Shown piece by piece: positions 16,678 to 24,974 of a stretch of 64,000 nt of DNA. Location: assembly GCA_934454525.1 (NCBI GenBank), contig CAKSFM010000003.1, positions 62,001-126,000 on the forward strand, given 5' to 3'. The notes under the pieces were generated by a model. That model did no database searches, was not told the DNA's origin, and worked only from the letters and a program-made list of their open reading frames with translations. The stretch is from an uncultured Clostridia bacterium. GTDB lineage: Bacteria > Bacillota > Clostridia > UMGS1883. Position numbers and translations under genes: made by a program. Position 1 is the stretch's first letter. Each line of letters starts with the position of its first letter.

Positions 16678-17232
16678 TTAAAATGAAATTACCGCACCGA
16701 CAATTCCCGCGGCTATAATATAGAAAATCGGATGAAATTTTACCTTATTGGTAATTAAAAGCAGCATTGCAAAAAACATCACGGCTTTTATACTGAATTT
16801 GCCGCCAACCCATAGCGCACTCCGAATCATTATGAACGCAGCAGATGCAATCATGCCTGTCACTGCCGGGCGGATTGTATAGAATGCATTTTCAACAATT
16901 TTGTTACCCATTAATGCTTCATATGTTTTTGCAACAAGAATAATTATGATAACAGACGGAAGAACAAGCGCAAACGTTGCAAGCACCGCTCCGAAGACCG
17001 ATCCTGCAATGCCGTATTTGCCGCCGACAGTAAAGCCGACATACGTCGCAACGTTTACGCCAATCGGACCCGGCGTGGATTCGCCGACAGCTATCATGTT
17101 TGAAAGCAGTTCACGGTCAAACCATCCGTATCTGTCCCCCATTGCGGCAAGAAACGGAATTGTTGCCAATCCTCCGCCGAGCGAAAACAGACCGGTTTTA
17201 AAAAATTCGTAAAAAAGGTAAACATAGATCAT
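16678..17232 (-). CDS. Chromate transporter family protein, second half
   Basis: The 184-residue membrane protein is a short-chain ChrA-type subunit with the family signatures FKTGLFSLGGGLATIPF at the N terminus and ESTPGPIGVNVATYVGF near residue 50, and about five or six hydrophobic helices. Short ChrA proteins are encoded in pairs that act together; this one overlaps its partner by 4 bases (ATGA). Chromate export is established for some homologues, but in anaerobes the natural anion is often unknown. Confidence 0.9.
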   Translation of the reverse strand: MIYVYLFYEFFKTGLFSLGGGLATIPFLAAMGDRYGWFDRELLSNMIAVGESTPGPIGVNVATYVGFTVGGKYGIAGSVFGAVLATFALVLPSVIIIILVAKTYEALMGNKIVENAFYTIRPAVTGMIASAAFIMIRSALWVGGKFSIKAVMFFAMLLLITNKVKFHPIFYIIAAGIVGAVISF

Positions 17233-17765
17233 TCCTGCTCACCCCTTTTAACGAAAATCCCGAGCAGTGCCGCGCAAATAACAATAAGCACCGGAGATGT
17301 TCCGAGCACAGCCGACAGTAAGAATGAACTTACTGCGGCTGCAATGCAGATTTTATCGGTAACGGCAGCCTTTCCCATATTGAAAACCGCGTTAATAATC
17401 AGCGCTGCAATGCAGATTCTTATACCTGCAAACATACGAGCCACAATTCTGTATTTCAAAAAGTTCTTCAGAAATGCGGCAATAATCGTTATTATTACAA
17501 GCGACGGCAGCACAACACCAAATGTTGCCACCACAGCACCGAGAATTTTTTTCCTTTTATAACCGATAAAGGTGGCAGTGTTAACGGCTATCACTCCCGG
17601 AGTGCATTGTGCTATCGCAAAACAGTCAAGGAGTTCTTTTTCCGTTGCCCATTTCTTATTTTCGGCAATCTCCCGCTGAATCACCGAAAGCATCGCCAAT
17701 CCCCCGCCGAACGTAAATGCGCCTATTCTGAAGAAAACGGAAAATAATTCAAAGTATTCTCGCAT
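17229..17765 (-). CDS. Chromate transporter family protein, first half
   Basis: The 178-residue membrane protein is the partner of the next gene. It shows FFRIGAFTFGGGLAMLSV and CTPGVIAVNTATFIGYK, the two conserved ChrA motifs, and roughly six hydrophobic stretches. The pair replaces the single long ChrA chain of proteobacteria. It is co-transcribed with rqcP upstream and tex downstream, which gives no hint about the ion carried. Confidence 0.9.
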   Translation of the reverse strand: MREYFELFSVFFRIGAFTFGGGLAMLSVIQREIAENKKWATEKELLDCFAIAQCTPGVIAVNTATFIGYKRKKILGAVVATFGVVLPSLVIITIIAAFLKNFLKYRIVARMFAGIRICIAALIINAVFNMGKAAVTDKICIAAAVSSFLLSAVLGTSPVLIVICAALLGIFVKRGEQE

Positions 17766-17776
17766 TTTGTCACCCG

Positions 17777-18025
17777 TCAGCTGTTTTCAAGCACAGTATA
17801 AAGAAGCGGAGCATCGTTTTTGAGAGCATGCTCCTTAACATCCTCAATTCTGACCTTAATAATATGCTGTCCGAAATGAATTTCCACAATATCACCCGGG
17901 GCAACCTCTGCGCTTGCCTTGCAAACTCTTCCGTTTATGCTCACGCGCCCGGCGTCGCACGCTTCATTTGCAACGGTGCGGCGCTTTATAAGTCTTGATA
18001 CCTTTAAAAATTTATCTATTCTCAC
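17777..18025 (-). CDS. rqcP: S4-domain RNA-binding protein, RqcP type
   Basis: The 82-residue protein is a lone S4 domain: MRIDKFLKVSRLIKRRTVAN at the N terminus, then GRVSINGRV and AEVAPGDIVEIHFG. Proteins of this size and sequence in Firmicutes (RqcP, formerly YabO) bind stalled 50S subunits with RqcH and help add alanine tails to incomplete peptides. The related HslR/Hsp15 of proteobacteria is an alternative name for the same fold. It sits between the aminopeptidase and chromate-transporter genes with gaps of 11-14 bases. Confidence 0.88.
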   Translation of the reverse strand: MRIDKFLKVSRLIKRRTVANEACDAGRVSINGRVCKASAEVAPGDIVEIHFGQHIIKVRIEDVKEHALKNDAPLLYTVLENS

Positions 18026-18039
18026 TGTAACATCATCCC

Positions 18040-19413
18040 TTATTTTTCACTGAAAAAAACGTTAAATGCACGGTACGTCATATATACATCAAGCTTTGAA
18101 ACCACCTCAAACGGTGCATGCATACTGAGCACGGAAACTCCGCAGTCAACCGTATCAACGCCCAGATTTGCCACATACTGAGCAATTGTTCCGCCGCCGC
18201 CGCCGTCAACCTTTCCAAGCTCGGCAACATGCCAAAGAACATTGTTTTTATTAAACAGGAAACGAACCTTTGCCATCAATTCCGCTGAAGCATCGCTCGA
18301 TCCTCCTTTGCCGCACGCACCCGTGTATTTCGAAACCGTTATTCCGTAATTGATTCTTCCCGCATTGCGCTTGTCATAAGCCGAAGCATAATTCGGGTCA
18401 AACGCTGCGCTGACATCTGCGCTCAGGCACATACTTCTGTCAAGGCAGCGCAGAAGTTCAAGCTGCCCGGATTTTTTATCTGCTTTCTGCATAAGTTCCA
18501 TCAGCATAAGCTTTAAGAAGTTGCTTTTTGCGCCTGTATTTCCCATGCTTCCGACCTCTTCTTTATCAGTCAGCAGGCAAACCGCAGTTCTGCGGCATTC
18601 ATTTGTATCAAGCAGCGCCATAAGGTTCGGATAACTGCACACACGGTCATCATGTGCATATGAACCGATAAGACTCCTGTCAAATCCAAGGTCCTTGGCA
18701 TTTGCGGCAGGCACAATTTCAAGCTCAGCGCTCAAAAAATCTTCTTCGCAGATTCCATACTTTTCATTCAGGATTGCCAGTATATTCGCTTTCACGCGTT
18801 CTTTGTCGTCTTTATTATCAGAAGGCATTGAACCTATCAGCAAATTAAGGTTTTCGCCCTCGATCACCTCGGACGCTGTTTTTTTCATTTGGTCGCCTGC
18901 AAGATGCGGAAGCAAATCCGTGATAACGAAAGTCACATCATCGCCCTCATCTCCGATTTTTATATCAACACGCTCGCCGGATTCCTTTACAACAACGCCG
19001 TGAATCGCCATCGGAACAGCTGTCCACTGATATTTTTTGATGCCTCCGTAATAATGGGTTTTAAAAAATGCCATTTCGCCGTCCTCATACAGCGGATTAG
19101 GCTTCAAATCAAGGCGCGGCGCATCAATATGCGAGCCGACAATGCGCACCCCGTTTTCAATCGGTTCTGTTCCGATAACTGCAAGGAGCATTTCTTTTTC
19201 CTTATTTATTGAATAAACCTTATCCCCCGCTTTAAGAGATGAAAAGGATGAAAGCGGAGCAAAGCCGCGTTTTTCCGCAAGCTTCACTGCCGACAGAACG
19301 CTTTCGCGTTCTGTTTTGGAATTATTAAGAAATTTTTTATATCCCTCACAAAAATCAAACACAGCCTGCCTGTCTGCACTGACATTCCAACCGTTCTCAA
19401 GTTCATATTTCAT
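18040..19413 (-). CDS. M18-family metallo-aminopeptidase
   Basis: The 457-residue cytosolic enzyme removes N-terminal residues from peptides. M18 features in order are GSHIDAPRLDLKPNP (first zinc histidine and a metal Asp) near residue 90, YAHDDRVCSYPNLMAL (bridging Asp region), LTDKEEVGSMGNTGAKS (catalytic Glu) and a C-terminal VLSMHAPFEV with the last metal histidine. The ATG at 19413 follows GGAAG at a suitable distance and clears the holA stop; an in-frame ATG six codons earlier would overlap holA. It lies second in the holA-to-folA operon. Confidence 0.94.
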   Translation of the reverse strand: MKYELENGWNVSADRQAVFDFCEGYKKFLNNSKTERESVLSAVKLAEKRGFAPLSSFSSLKAGDKVYSINKEKEMLLAVIGTEPIENGVRIVGSHIDAPRLDLKPNPLYEDGEMAFFKTHYYGGIKKYQWTAVPMAIHGVVVKESGERVDIKIGDEGDDVTFVITDLLPHLAGDQMKKTASEVIEGENLNLLIGSMPSDNKDDKERVKANILAILNEKYGICEEDFLSAELEIVPAANAKDLGFDRSLIGSYAHDDRVCSYPNLMALLDTNECRRTAVCLLTDKEEVGSMGNTGAKSNFLKLMLMELMQKADKKSGQLELLRCLDRSMCLSADVSAAFDPNYASAYDKRNAGRINYGITVSKYTGACGKGGSSDASAELMAKVRFLFNKNNVLWHVAELGKVDGGGGGTIAQYVANLGVDTVDCGVSVLSMHAPFEVVSKLDVYMTYRAFNVFFSEK

Positions 19414-19430
19414 GATATTACTTCCTTTCA

Positions 19431-20429
19431 TTAATAAAAACGATATTCAGCTATTATAATTTCAAGCGCTGCCCATGGGTCAACAAGCCCCTGTTTAACG
19501 CGCTTATCACCTTCAAAGCACAAGTTTATCAGAAGTTCAAGGTTTTCAGCCTTTATTTTTTCCGCTTTTCTTGCACATTTCTCAATTCCGTATCCGCCGC
19601 CAAGCTTTTGTGCAGCCTGTGCCGATGTAAACCCATCAGCGATATAAAGCCGTGCTCTGTATATATTAATAATCTGCCCGGATAAGAGCGACAAAATACT
19701 CACAGGCTCCTGTCTGTTTTGCCGCAGGTCATATAACAGTCTGTAGCACTGCTCGCGCCGTCCGTTAAAAATTGCGTCTATCAGGTCAAAAACACTTTGT
19801 TCCGATGGTTTTACTATAACGGCATCAATATCGGCGCGTGTAATTTTTGTTCCCTCGCTGAAAGCAATCACTTTATCAAGTTCAGTTCTGATCACGCGCA
19901 TTTTTCGCTCAAGTGTTGCAATGAGATAAGCCGCATCCTCAGGGTCAATTGTTTTTCCCGCCGCAGCCGCAATCTTTGTCACCCATGAACGCAGCTTCGG
20001 CTCGGTTCTGAGCGGAAACTGCACAACAATGCCGTTTGCTTCCGCAGCTTTTCGCACAGATGATGGTTTTTTACCCCGTTCCGCCGCCTCTTCCCAGATA
20101 ACAACGCAATTGTATTCCGCAACCGTTGATAAAACTTTTTCCCACTGAGCTTTGTTTTTGATATTTCCGGCAAACAAACCGCATTTTCTGAACACAACAA
20201 GTTTTCGTTCACTCATCATAGGAAGTGTTTCCAAAAAATCACCGGCTTCACCTACCGGAGGTATGAATTCATAGCTTTTATAATTCATCATCTCTGTTGA
20301 CGGATCAATCAGTTTATTTTTAAGCTCTGCAATACAAAACTCAATAAGGTAATCCTCCGGACCTTCAAATATATAGAGAGGTGCTGTCTTTCCGTTTTTA
20401 ATTGAACTGCGCAGTTCCTCATAATACAT
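19431..20429 (-). CDS. holA: DNA polymerase III delta subunit
   Basis: HolA opens the sliding clamp ring as part of the clamp loader. The 332-residue protein begins with APLYIFEGPEDYLIE, the family's degenerate nucleotide-binding start. It includes SERKLVVFRKCGLF and DAAYLIATLERKMRVIRTELDKV in the lid region, and ends with helices typical of the collar domain (LINLCFEGDKRVKQG). It is the first gene of a long leftward operon, with a leader rich in short GC-rich inverted repeats. Confidence 0.93.
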   Translation of the reverse strand: MYYEELRSSIKNGKTAPLYIFEGPEDYLIEFCIAELKNKLIDPSTEMMNYKSYEFIPPVGEAGDFLETLPMMSERKLVVFRKCGLFAGNIKNKAQWEKVLSTVAEYNCVVIWEEAAERGKKPSSVRKAAEANGIVVQFPLRTEPKLRSWVTKIAAAAGKTIDPEDAAYLIATLERKMRVIRTELDKVIAFSEGTKITRADIDAVIVKPSEQSVFDLIDAIFNGRREQCYRLLYDLRQNRQEPVSILSLLSGQIINIYRARLYIADGFTSAQAAQKLGGGYGIEKCARKAEKIKAENLELLINLCFEGDKRVKQGLVDPWAALEIIIAEYRFY

Positions 20430-20792
20430 TTAAGCACCTCTTTTATGAAATAAATTCACTTTATCCAAACTTGCCGCCGGAATACCTGCATTTGTTATTG
20501 CCGGCAATTTTTCAGCAGGCGGAAATTTCGCCGCCGGCGCTATGTCTGCGCATTCCCGATTTTACAATTTTATGTAATTCTCACTAAATTATACAAATAG
20601 CGGTCTATCTTGATAAACATACATATTATAGCACAGCCGCAGTATGATTGCAACTTGTTTTTTGCCTTTTAGCGTCAAATGAATACTGAAAAACAAACAA
20701 GGCATACTGAATTATCTCCGCCGCAATTATTCGTTTGACGGAATTTTCAATATGCCCTGTTTTAAGATATCACAATTATTCTGCTGTTTTTC
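20430..20792. other. Intergenic region between holA and the cotJC remnant (no gene seen)
   Basis: I see no protein gene in these 363 bases. The part next to holA (about 20480-20545) is unusually GC-rich with repeated GCCGGC and GCCGCCGG words that can pair with one another in the holA leader RNA. The middle is AT-rich and holds the presumed holA promoter, though no convincing hexamer pair stands out. The left-facing terminator of the cotJC remnant fills 20688-20760. Confidence 0.6.
20688..20760 (-). terminator. Intrinsic terminator after the cotJC remnant
   Basis: Reading leftward, CAGGGCATA and the following bases pair imperfectly with a GTATGCCTTG segment at 20698-20710, then TTTGTTTTTC follows. 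The hairpin begins about 30 bases after the stop codon at 20793, as expected for the end of this gene's message. Confidence 0.6.
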
Positions 20793-21308
20793 TTAATAGT
20801 ATTTTCTGTCGCTCATATCCTGAACAGAACGAAGTGCTTCGCCAAAGCGCTGATAGTGAACAACCTCACGTTCGCGCAGGAAACGAATCGGTTCAATCAC
20901 GTCAGGATCGTCCGCAAGACGGAGAATGTTGTCATAAGTTGCACGCGCTTTCTGCTCTGCTGCGAGATCTTCGTTCAAATCGGCGATAACATCCGCCTTT
21001 GAGGCAAGACATGCAGCATTGAACGGAACTCCTGCGGCGGATGCCGGGTAAATTCCGGTTCCATGATCAACAAAATATTGATCGAAGCCTCCGCTTTTAA
21101 TCTGTTCGGGTGTGAGGTTACGCGTCAGCTGGTAAACAATTGTTCCAATCATTTCAAGATGTGCAAGCTCTTCTGTACCTATATCGTTAAGGGTTGCTTT
21201 GGAAATCTCATTCGGCATGCTGAATCGCTGACTTAAATATCGTAAAGACGCTCCGAGCTCGCCGTCCGGTCCGCCGTACTGTAAATGCTTGAGCAGCTTT
21301 TTCTCATT
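20793..21308 (-). pseudogene. cotJC: CotJC-type manganese catalase, 5' end missing at a recombinase junction
   Basis: The open frame encodes the larger part of a di-manganese catalase of the CotJC spore-coat type. It shows YGGPDGELGASLRYLSQRF, TDIGTEE-like NDIGTEELAHLEM with metal-ligand Glu and His, VDHGTGIYP, AAEQKARATYDNILRL and FLREREVVHYQRFGEAL. Normal proteins have about 25 more residues in front of LQYGGPDG, including the usual MWxYEKKLQYPV opening. Here the frame hits a stop at 21309-21311, a few bases from the recombinase stop codon. The only internal ATG (21218) has no ribosome site and would discard the first helix. The gene is therefore cut at its 5' end, probably by insertion of the recombinase-bearing element. 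The 5' fragment is not visible in the window. Confidence 0.85.
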
Positions 21309-21314
21309 TTAAAA

Positions 21315-22757
21315 TTATCTCCAAAACACGCATTTAAGGCGTTTTCCGTCCTCTCCGCCTTTCACAATTTCCTTAAAAATTGTCCTCGCCGCTTTGTTTT
21401 TATCAATGTTGCTGACGCTTGCATCCTGAAGTATATCCGTCAGTCTTCGAATATTTTCATTGCAAATTTCAACTTTTTGTTCCGGCGAATCTCCGAGGCT
21501 TTTTTCAAGTGCTTTTTTTAAATCGTTAATTTCGGAAAGAATGTTCTTTTTACTTGCTTTATATTCTTCAAGAGTATCTGCACCACTTTCATAAGCTGAT
21601 TTTATACGCTCCATCCGCATTTCAAGTCTTTGAATTTGTGTTAAAATAATACTGTCATCATTTGAATCGGATTGGACATCAGATTCGTGTTCTGCAAATT
21701 CAAGAGTGACATTCGGAAGCGTTATATCCGACAAAGCTTTAAATATAATATTGTCCAATTTATTGCTTTTAATATATCCAACGCCCGTGCATGTTCCCCT
21801 GCCTCTGTTTGAACAACCGAAAAAACCTCCCTGATTGGATAAAACGGCACCGCATTTTTCGCACCTGACAATGCCCGAAAGCCAATGAGATAAATCATTG
21901 CGGTCAGGGTTGTAATACTTCCTGAATTTCGCTTTCTGCTCTTTCATTTTTTTCTGAACCTTTTCCCATGTTTTCGTTTCAATTATCGGTGCATGTGTGC
22001 CATTGCATATGATAGCCGTACCGGAAGTATAGTTTCTTGACAGTTTGCCATCCGGATTCCAGCGGGTCTTCCCTATGTATACAGGATTGTTCAGCCAATA
22101 TTCTACGGTTCTGTTTTCAATCTTGTTTCCTCTGTGTGTTTTCACGCCCATAGCATTCAGAGCTTTCGCAATGGATAAAAAGCCTTTGCCGCATGCATAG
22201 TCATTGAAAACCTTTCGTATAATTTCAGCCTCTTCCGGAATTATAACAAATTTGTTGTTTTCTACCTTGTATCCAAAAGCAGGAATCGAAAGAACGCCTC
22301 CCCTTTTGGCTTTTTCGGTCATCCCTCGTTTCACTTCTTCCGCAAGATTGATACTGTAATATTCATCCATTGCTTCAATCATCGCTTCAAAAAGGATAGA
22401 CATTTTATCATCGCCGACATCCTCACTGATTGAAACAACGTCAATATTAAGATCTTTTCTCAGCATTGATTTGTAAACAACACTGTCTTCACGGTTTCGT
22501 GCAAATCGGCTGTATTTCCAAACTAAAATAACGTCAAACGGCTTTGGTTTGCGTTTTGCAAGACCAATCATTTCATTGAATGCAGGTCGTTTAGCTGCAT
22601 TTCTTCCGCTGATGCCCTCATCTAAAAATATAAATTCTTTAGGTAATAAAATTTGATTTCTTTCTGCATAAAGTTTTATTTTTTCTAACTGACTGTCCGG
22701 GCTGAACTCAATCTGGTCTTCTGTGGAAACTCTTATATAAGCTGCCGCCACTTTCAC
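21315..22757 (-). CDS. Large serine recombinase (site-specific integrase/excisionase)
   Basis: The 480-residue protein has an N-terminal resolvase domain with the catalytic serine in AAYIRVSTEDQ (about residue 11) and the arginine-containing KYSRFARNREDSVV. A recombinase domain follows (GVKTHRGNKIENRTVEYWLNNPVYIGKT), then a zinc ribbon with CEKCG and CSNRGRGTC, and a leucine-rich coiled coil before the C terminus. It cuts attachment sites with a 2-base stagger through a 5' phosphoserine link and integrates or excises an element. The start is GTG at 22757, eight bases after GGAGG. It has its own promoter. Its 3' end lies within about 10-30 bases of the interrupted cotJC frame, the usual place for an attachment site. 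Confidence 0.96.
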   Translation of the reverse strand: MKVAAAYIRVSTEDQIEFSPDSQLEKIKLYAERNQILLPKEFIFLDEGISGRNAAKRPAFNEMIGLAKRKPKPFDVILVWKYSRFARNREDSVVYKSMLRKDLNIDVVSISEDVGDDKMSILFEAMIEAMDEYYSINLAEEVKRGMTEKAKRGGVLSIPAFGYKVENNKFVIIPEEAEIIRKVFNDYACGKGFLSIAKALNAMGVKTHRGNKIENRTVEYWLNNPVYIGKTRWNPDGKLSRNYTSGTAIICNGTHAPIIETKTWEKVQKKMKEQKAKFRKYYNPDRNDLSHWLSGIVRCEKCGAVLSNQGGFFGCSNRGRGTCTGVGYIKSNKLDNIIFKALSDITLPNVTLEFAEHESDVQSDSNDDSIILTQIQRLEMRMERIKSAYESGADTLEEYKASKKNILSEINDLKKALEKSLGDSPEQKVEICNENIRRLTDILQDASVSNIDKNKAARTIFKEIVKGGEDGKRLKCVFWR

Positions 22758-22804
22758 TGAAATATCCTCCTTCCCGAAAACGGCAACTGTTTATTCATAC
22801 GATG

Positions 22805-22833
22805 ATTATAGCAGAACCGCTTCTAAAAATCAA
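22805..22833 (-). promoter_or_regulatory. Predicted promoter of the serine recombinase gene
   Basis: Reading leftward: TTGATT (22833-22828), 17-base spacer, TATAAT (22810-22805). This looks like a vegetative sigma-A promoter rather than a sigma-E or sigma-K sporulation promoter. It overlaps the end of the 53-residue gene upstream. Confidence 0.6.
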
Positions 22834-22838
22834 ATTTT

Positions 22839-23000
22839 TTATTTTATTTTTACCTTTACTTTTTTATTGTAATACTCACTCAGCGCACGTGCTTCCATAT
22901 CTTTTCTCCACTTTTTTAAATCTTTATCGTTTAAACCCGAAAGCTTTATAATCTGCCCGTCTCCATTGTCTATAAAGTATTCAATATTATAATCATCCAT
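22839..23000 (-). CDS. Small 53-residue protein upstream of the recombinase
   Basis: A complete short gene lies here. The ATG at 23000 follows a strong GAGAGGTGG and the frame ends in TAA at 22839. The product is charged and helical, beginning MDDYNIEYFIDNGDGQ, continuing KLSGLNDKDLKKWRKDMEA, and ending in a Lys-rich KKVKVKIK tail. I do not recognise the family. Its position 81 bases ahead of the recombinase and the same direction suggest it belongs to the element, for example as a recombination directionality factor or regulator. The good ribosome site makes it a likely real gene. Confidence 0.7.
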   Translation of the reverse strand: MDDYNIEYFIDNGDGQIIKLSGLNDKDLKKWRKDMEARALSEYYNKKVKVKIK

Positions 23001-23206
23001 TTCCGCCACCTCTCATAATTTTATGAAACAGGCTTCTCAAAAATAACAACCCCTCTGCTTTTTAAAGAAGTGTTTTACGGACTTCGCGATTACCGCCTCG
23101 CGTCCACACCTTTATCATAAGCACTAATACTCTTAGATCTTGCCGGTATCAGACAACTTTCAAGCAAAATATTTTTCAATATTTCTCCATTGTTGAGTAA
23201 AAGAAA
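23001..23206 (-). other. Non-coding stretch with degraded reading frames, possible element remnant
   Basis: No intact gene is present between the 53-residue gene and the terminator at 23196-23245. On the minus strand short blocked frames read like protein leftovers, for example a stretch ending ARSKSISAYDKGVDARR before a TAA near 23094, and a later one ending MRGGGNG whose stop overlaps the start of the 53-residue gene. An operon overlap of that kind suggests a decayed upstream mobile-element gene. I cannot name it. Confidence 0.35.
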
Positions 23207-23245
23207 ACCACAGCATTCTGTGTTTTTTATCACAAAACGCTGTGG
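23196..23245 (-). terminator. Intrinsic terminator of the glycan-utilisation operon
   Basis: CCACAGC (23208-23214) pairs with GCTGTGG (23239-23245), with a second short stem TGTG/CACA inside. Reading leftward TTTTCTTTT follows. It lies 28 bases after the stop of the GH110-like gene and closes the 21-kb leftward operon. Confidence 0.75.
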
Positions 23246-23272
23246 CTTTTCACTGCTTGCCAATAAAAATCA

Positions 23273-24877
23273 TTACAGCTGATTATTTTCGACTGTGGTT
23301 TCTATACAATTTTGCAAAGTCACCATCTCTTTAATTATCCCTTTGGGCGGAAATGTATTCGTTTTTTCTATCTTATTATTTGTGAAAAATAAATTTTCCG
23401 CGCAATTTGCCCACAGCAGAGGAATATCGAAAGTTTTGAATTTATTCCCCTCCACGCGGATATTTCTATGCACCGGTCCGGCAGGTTTCAAAACCTGGGG
23501 CGCAATATCAATCACTGAATTTCCCCATCTTGCGTTGGCATTGCAGTCAATAAATGTATTGTTTTTAACGGTCACATCTTTTACGCAGCCTGATTCATAC
23601 CAGAAATTTGCATCCCCCGATATGCGTATCGCCGCACCTGTTTTTTCAAAAACATTATTCTCTGCTATCACCTTTCCGCGTGTAGTAATGAGAAGTCCGC
23701 GCGCACGGTTTTTCCCAAAATAAGAGTTTTTCACCGTTAAATTCGGAGTATGTGATATGTTCTCGATGTAATGCCCGTTTATTGCTTCAATATTATTTTC
23801 AAACTCAATCTCAATTATTTCATTCGACTTCATAGAAGCTGACTTCACAGTATTGCTTCCGTAAGATAACAAATTTTCAGGATTGATATATTCAACCCTA
23901 TCCCCGGCTGAAAATATGTTTATGCCTAATGCCTGACGATGTTTCAGCCTTAATTGCGCCCTGTTTTTATCCGCTTTTTCAATTTGGGCATATATTCCAT
24001 GGCAATTGAGCGCATCATCCATTTGCTTCTCAAAACAGCATTGGTTAATTGTTATGCTGCCCATACACTCCACAAAATGGGCGGCGTCGGCAAAAGTGCT
24101 TACAAAACGACCGCTGCTCGGCGAAACCGTCATTCTGCTGATTTGTATATTCTTTGAAAGCTGTGCCAGGAGGCCCATTCCCAAAGCATGATGCACAGTT
24201 ACATTTTCTATTTTCACACCGTCACAGAAATTTATAAAAATTGCAGGGGCAAACCTTTTTCCAACCGAAAAAAACATATAGTTTCCTTTTTTGGGAATCA
24301 CATTAAATTTCTGTCTGATTTTCAGAATTCCTTTTTCTATCTCTTCCGCCTTACTTTCTTTGAAGTAATCGCGGTCGTTTGTACCATATTCCACACACTC
24401 CAATTCAGGATTGAATTCCATGGCATGTCCGTATTCGAATTCATACCCTCCGTCTATTAAAAAAAGCGGTGTATCCCCGTTCATTCTGTACGGCGTATTA
24501 TCCCAAAGCTTAACCGTGCAGGAATTTTCATCCGCGTCCAGAATGGTAGAATGAATATATGTGCTTATCGGAAAATCTATTGAAAAATTGCATAATGAAA
24601 TATCTCTGCACCGCTCGATTCCGAAAGGCAGCATAATGCCGTGGAACACAAACCTGGAACCGCCGCCGTTTATCATAACGCAACTTTTATTCTCAATTTG
24701 AACGCCGACTTTTTTGCAGCCGTCATTGTCATGGTTCGATATATAGCTTTCCCGCTCCGGCGCTTTTTCCGGATAGAAATGGTACTCGCCTTTCTCAAAT
24801 TCGATATTCGTTTCCCCCGATAAAAGAGCCTTATTTACTTTTTCAGTAACATCAACACAGTTACTACGAATTATCAC
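23273..24877 (-). CDS. Right-handed beta-helix glycosidase, GH110-like (alpha-1,3-galactosidase type)
   Basis: The 534-residue protein is a parallel beta-helix. The early segment GEYHFYPEKAPERESYISNHD, then SCVMINGGGSRFVFHG, resembles the start of GH110 enzymes, which remove terminal alpha-1,3-linked galactose, for instance from blood-group-B structures. The central ADAAHFVECMGSITINQCCF and KQMDDALNCHG carry the paired Asp residues and histidines expected at the active site. Late repeats (FEKTGAAIRISGDANFW) continue the helix. There is no signal peptide, so it should act in the cytosol on imported oligosaccharides. The start is GTG at 24877, eight bases after AGGAGG. Another polysaccharide-lyase-like beta-helix family cannot be excluded. 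It is last in the operon. Confidence 0.65.
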   Translation of the reverse strand: MIIRSNCVDVTEKVNKALLSGETNIEFEKGEYHFYPEKAPERESYISNHDNDGCKKVGVQIENKSCVMINGGGSRFVFHGIMLPFGIERCRDISLCNFSIDFPISTYIHSTILDADENSCTVKLWDNTPYRMNGDTPLFLIDGGYEFEYGHAMEFNPELECVEYGTNDRDYFKESKAEEIEKGILKIRQKFNVIPKKGNYMFFSVGKRFAPAIFINFCDGVKIENVTVHHALGMGLLAQLSKNIQISRMTVSPSSGRFVSTFADAAHFVECMGSITINQCCFEKQMDDALNCHGIYAQIEKADKNRAQLRLKHRQALGINIFSAGDRVEYINPENLLSYGSNTVKSASMKSNEIIEIEFENNIEAINGHYIENISHTPNLTVKNSYFGKNRARGLLITTRGKVIAENNVFEKTGAAIRISGDANFWYESGCVKDVTVKNNTFIDCNANARWGNSVIDIAPQVLKPAGPVHRNIRVEGNKFKTFDIPLLWANCAENLFFTNNKIEKTNTFPPKGIIKEMVTLQNCIETTVENNQL

Positions 24878-24908
24878 ATGTAATCCTCCTAAACATTACA
24901 TCAGAACA

Positions 24909-24962
24909 GAGCTATAAAGCAACCGGAGTTTTTAAGATATTTACCGGCTGCTTTTATAGCTC
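24909..24962. repeat. Long imperfect intercistronic hairpin between the SGNH and GH110-like genes
   Basis: GAGCTATAAAGCAACCGG (24909-24926) pairs with the segment at 24944-24962 with one bulge and one mismatch. It sits 12 bases after the SGNH stop on the minus strand. No U-run follows, so it probably adjusts the ratio of the last gene to the others rather than ending the message. Confidence 0.5.
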
Positions 24963-24974
24963 CGTAATTAAACA

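Noticed and set aside
20793..21218. Intact short cotJC starting at the internal ATG at 21218
   Set aside because: That ATG has no ribosome site, and the family sequence continues in frame upstream to about 21297, so the real gene is longer and cut.
23001..23206. A second intact recombinase upstream of the 53-residue gene
   Set aside because: The frames are broken by several stops and have no recognisable catalytic motif.
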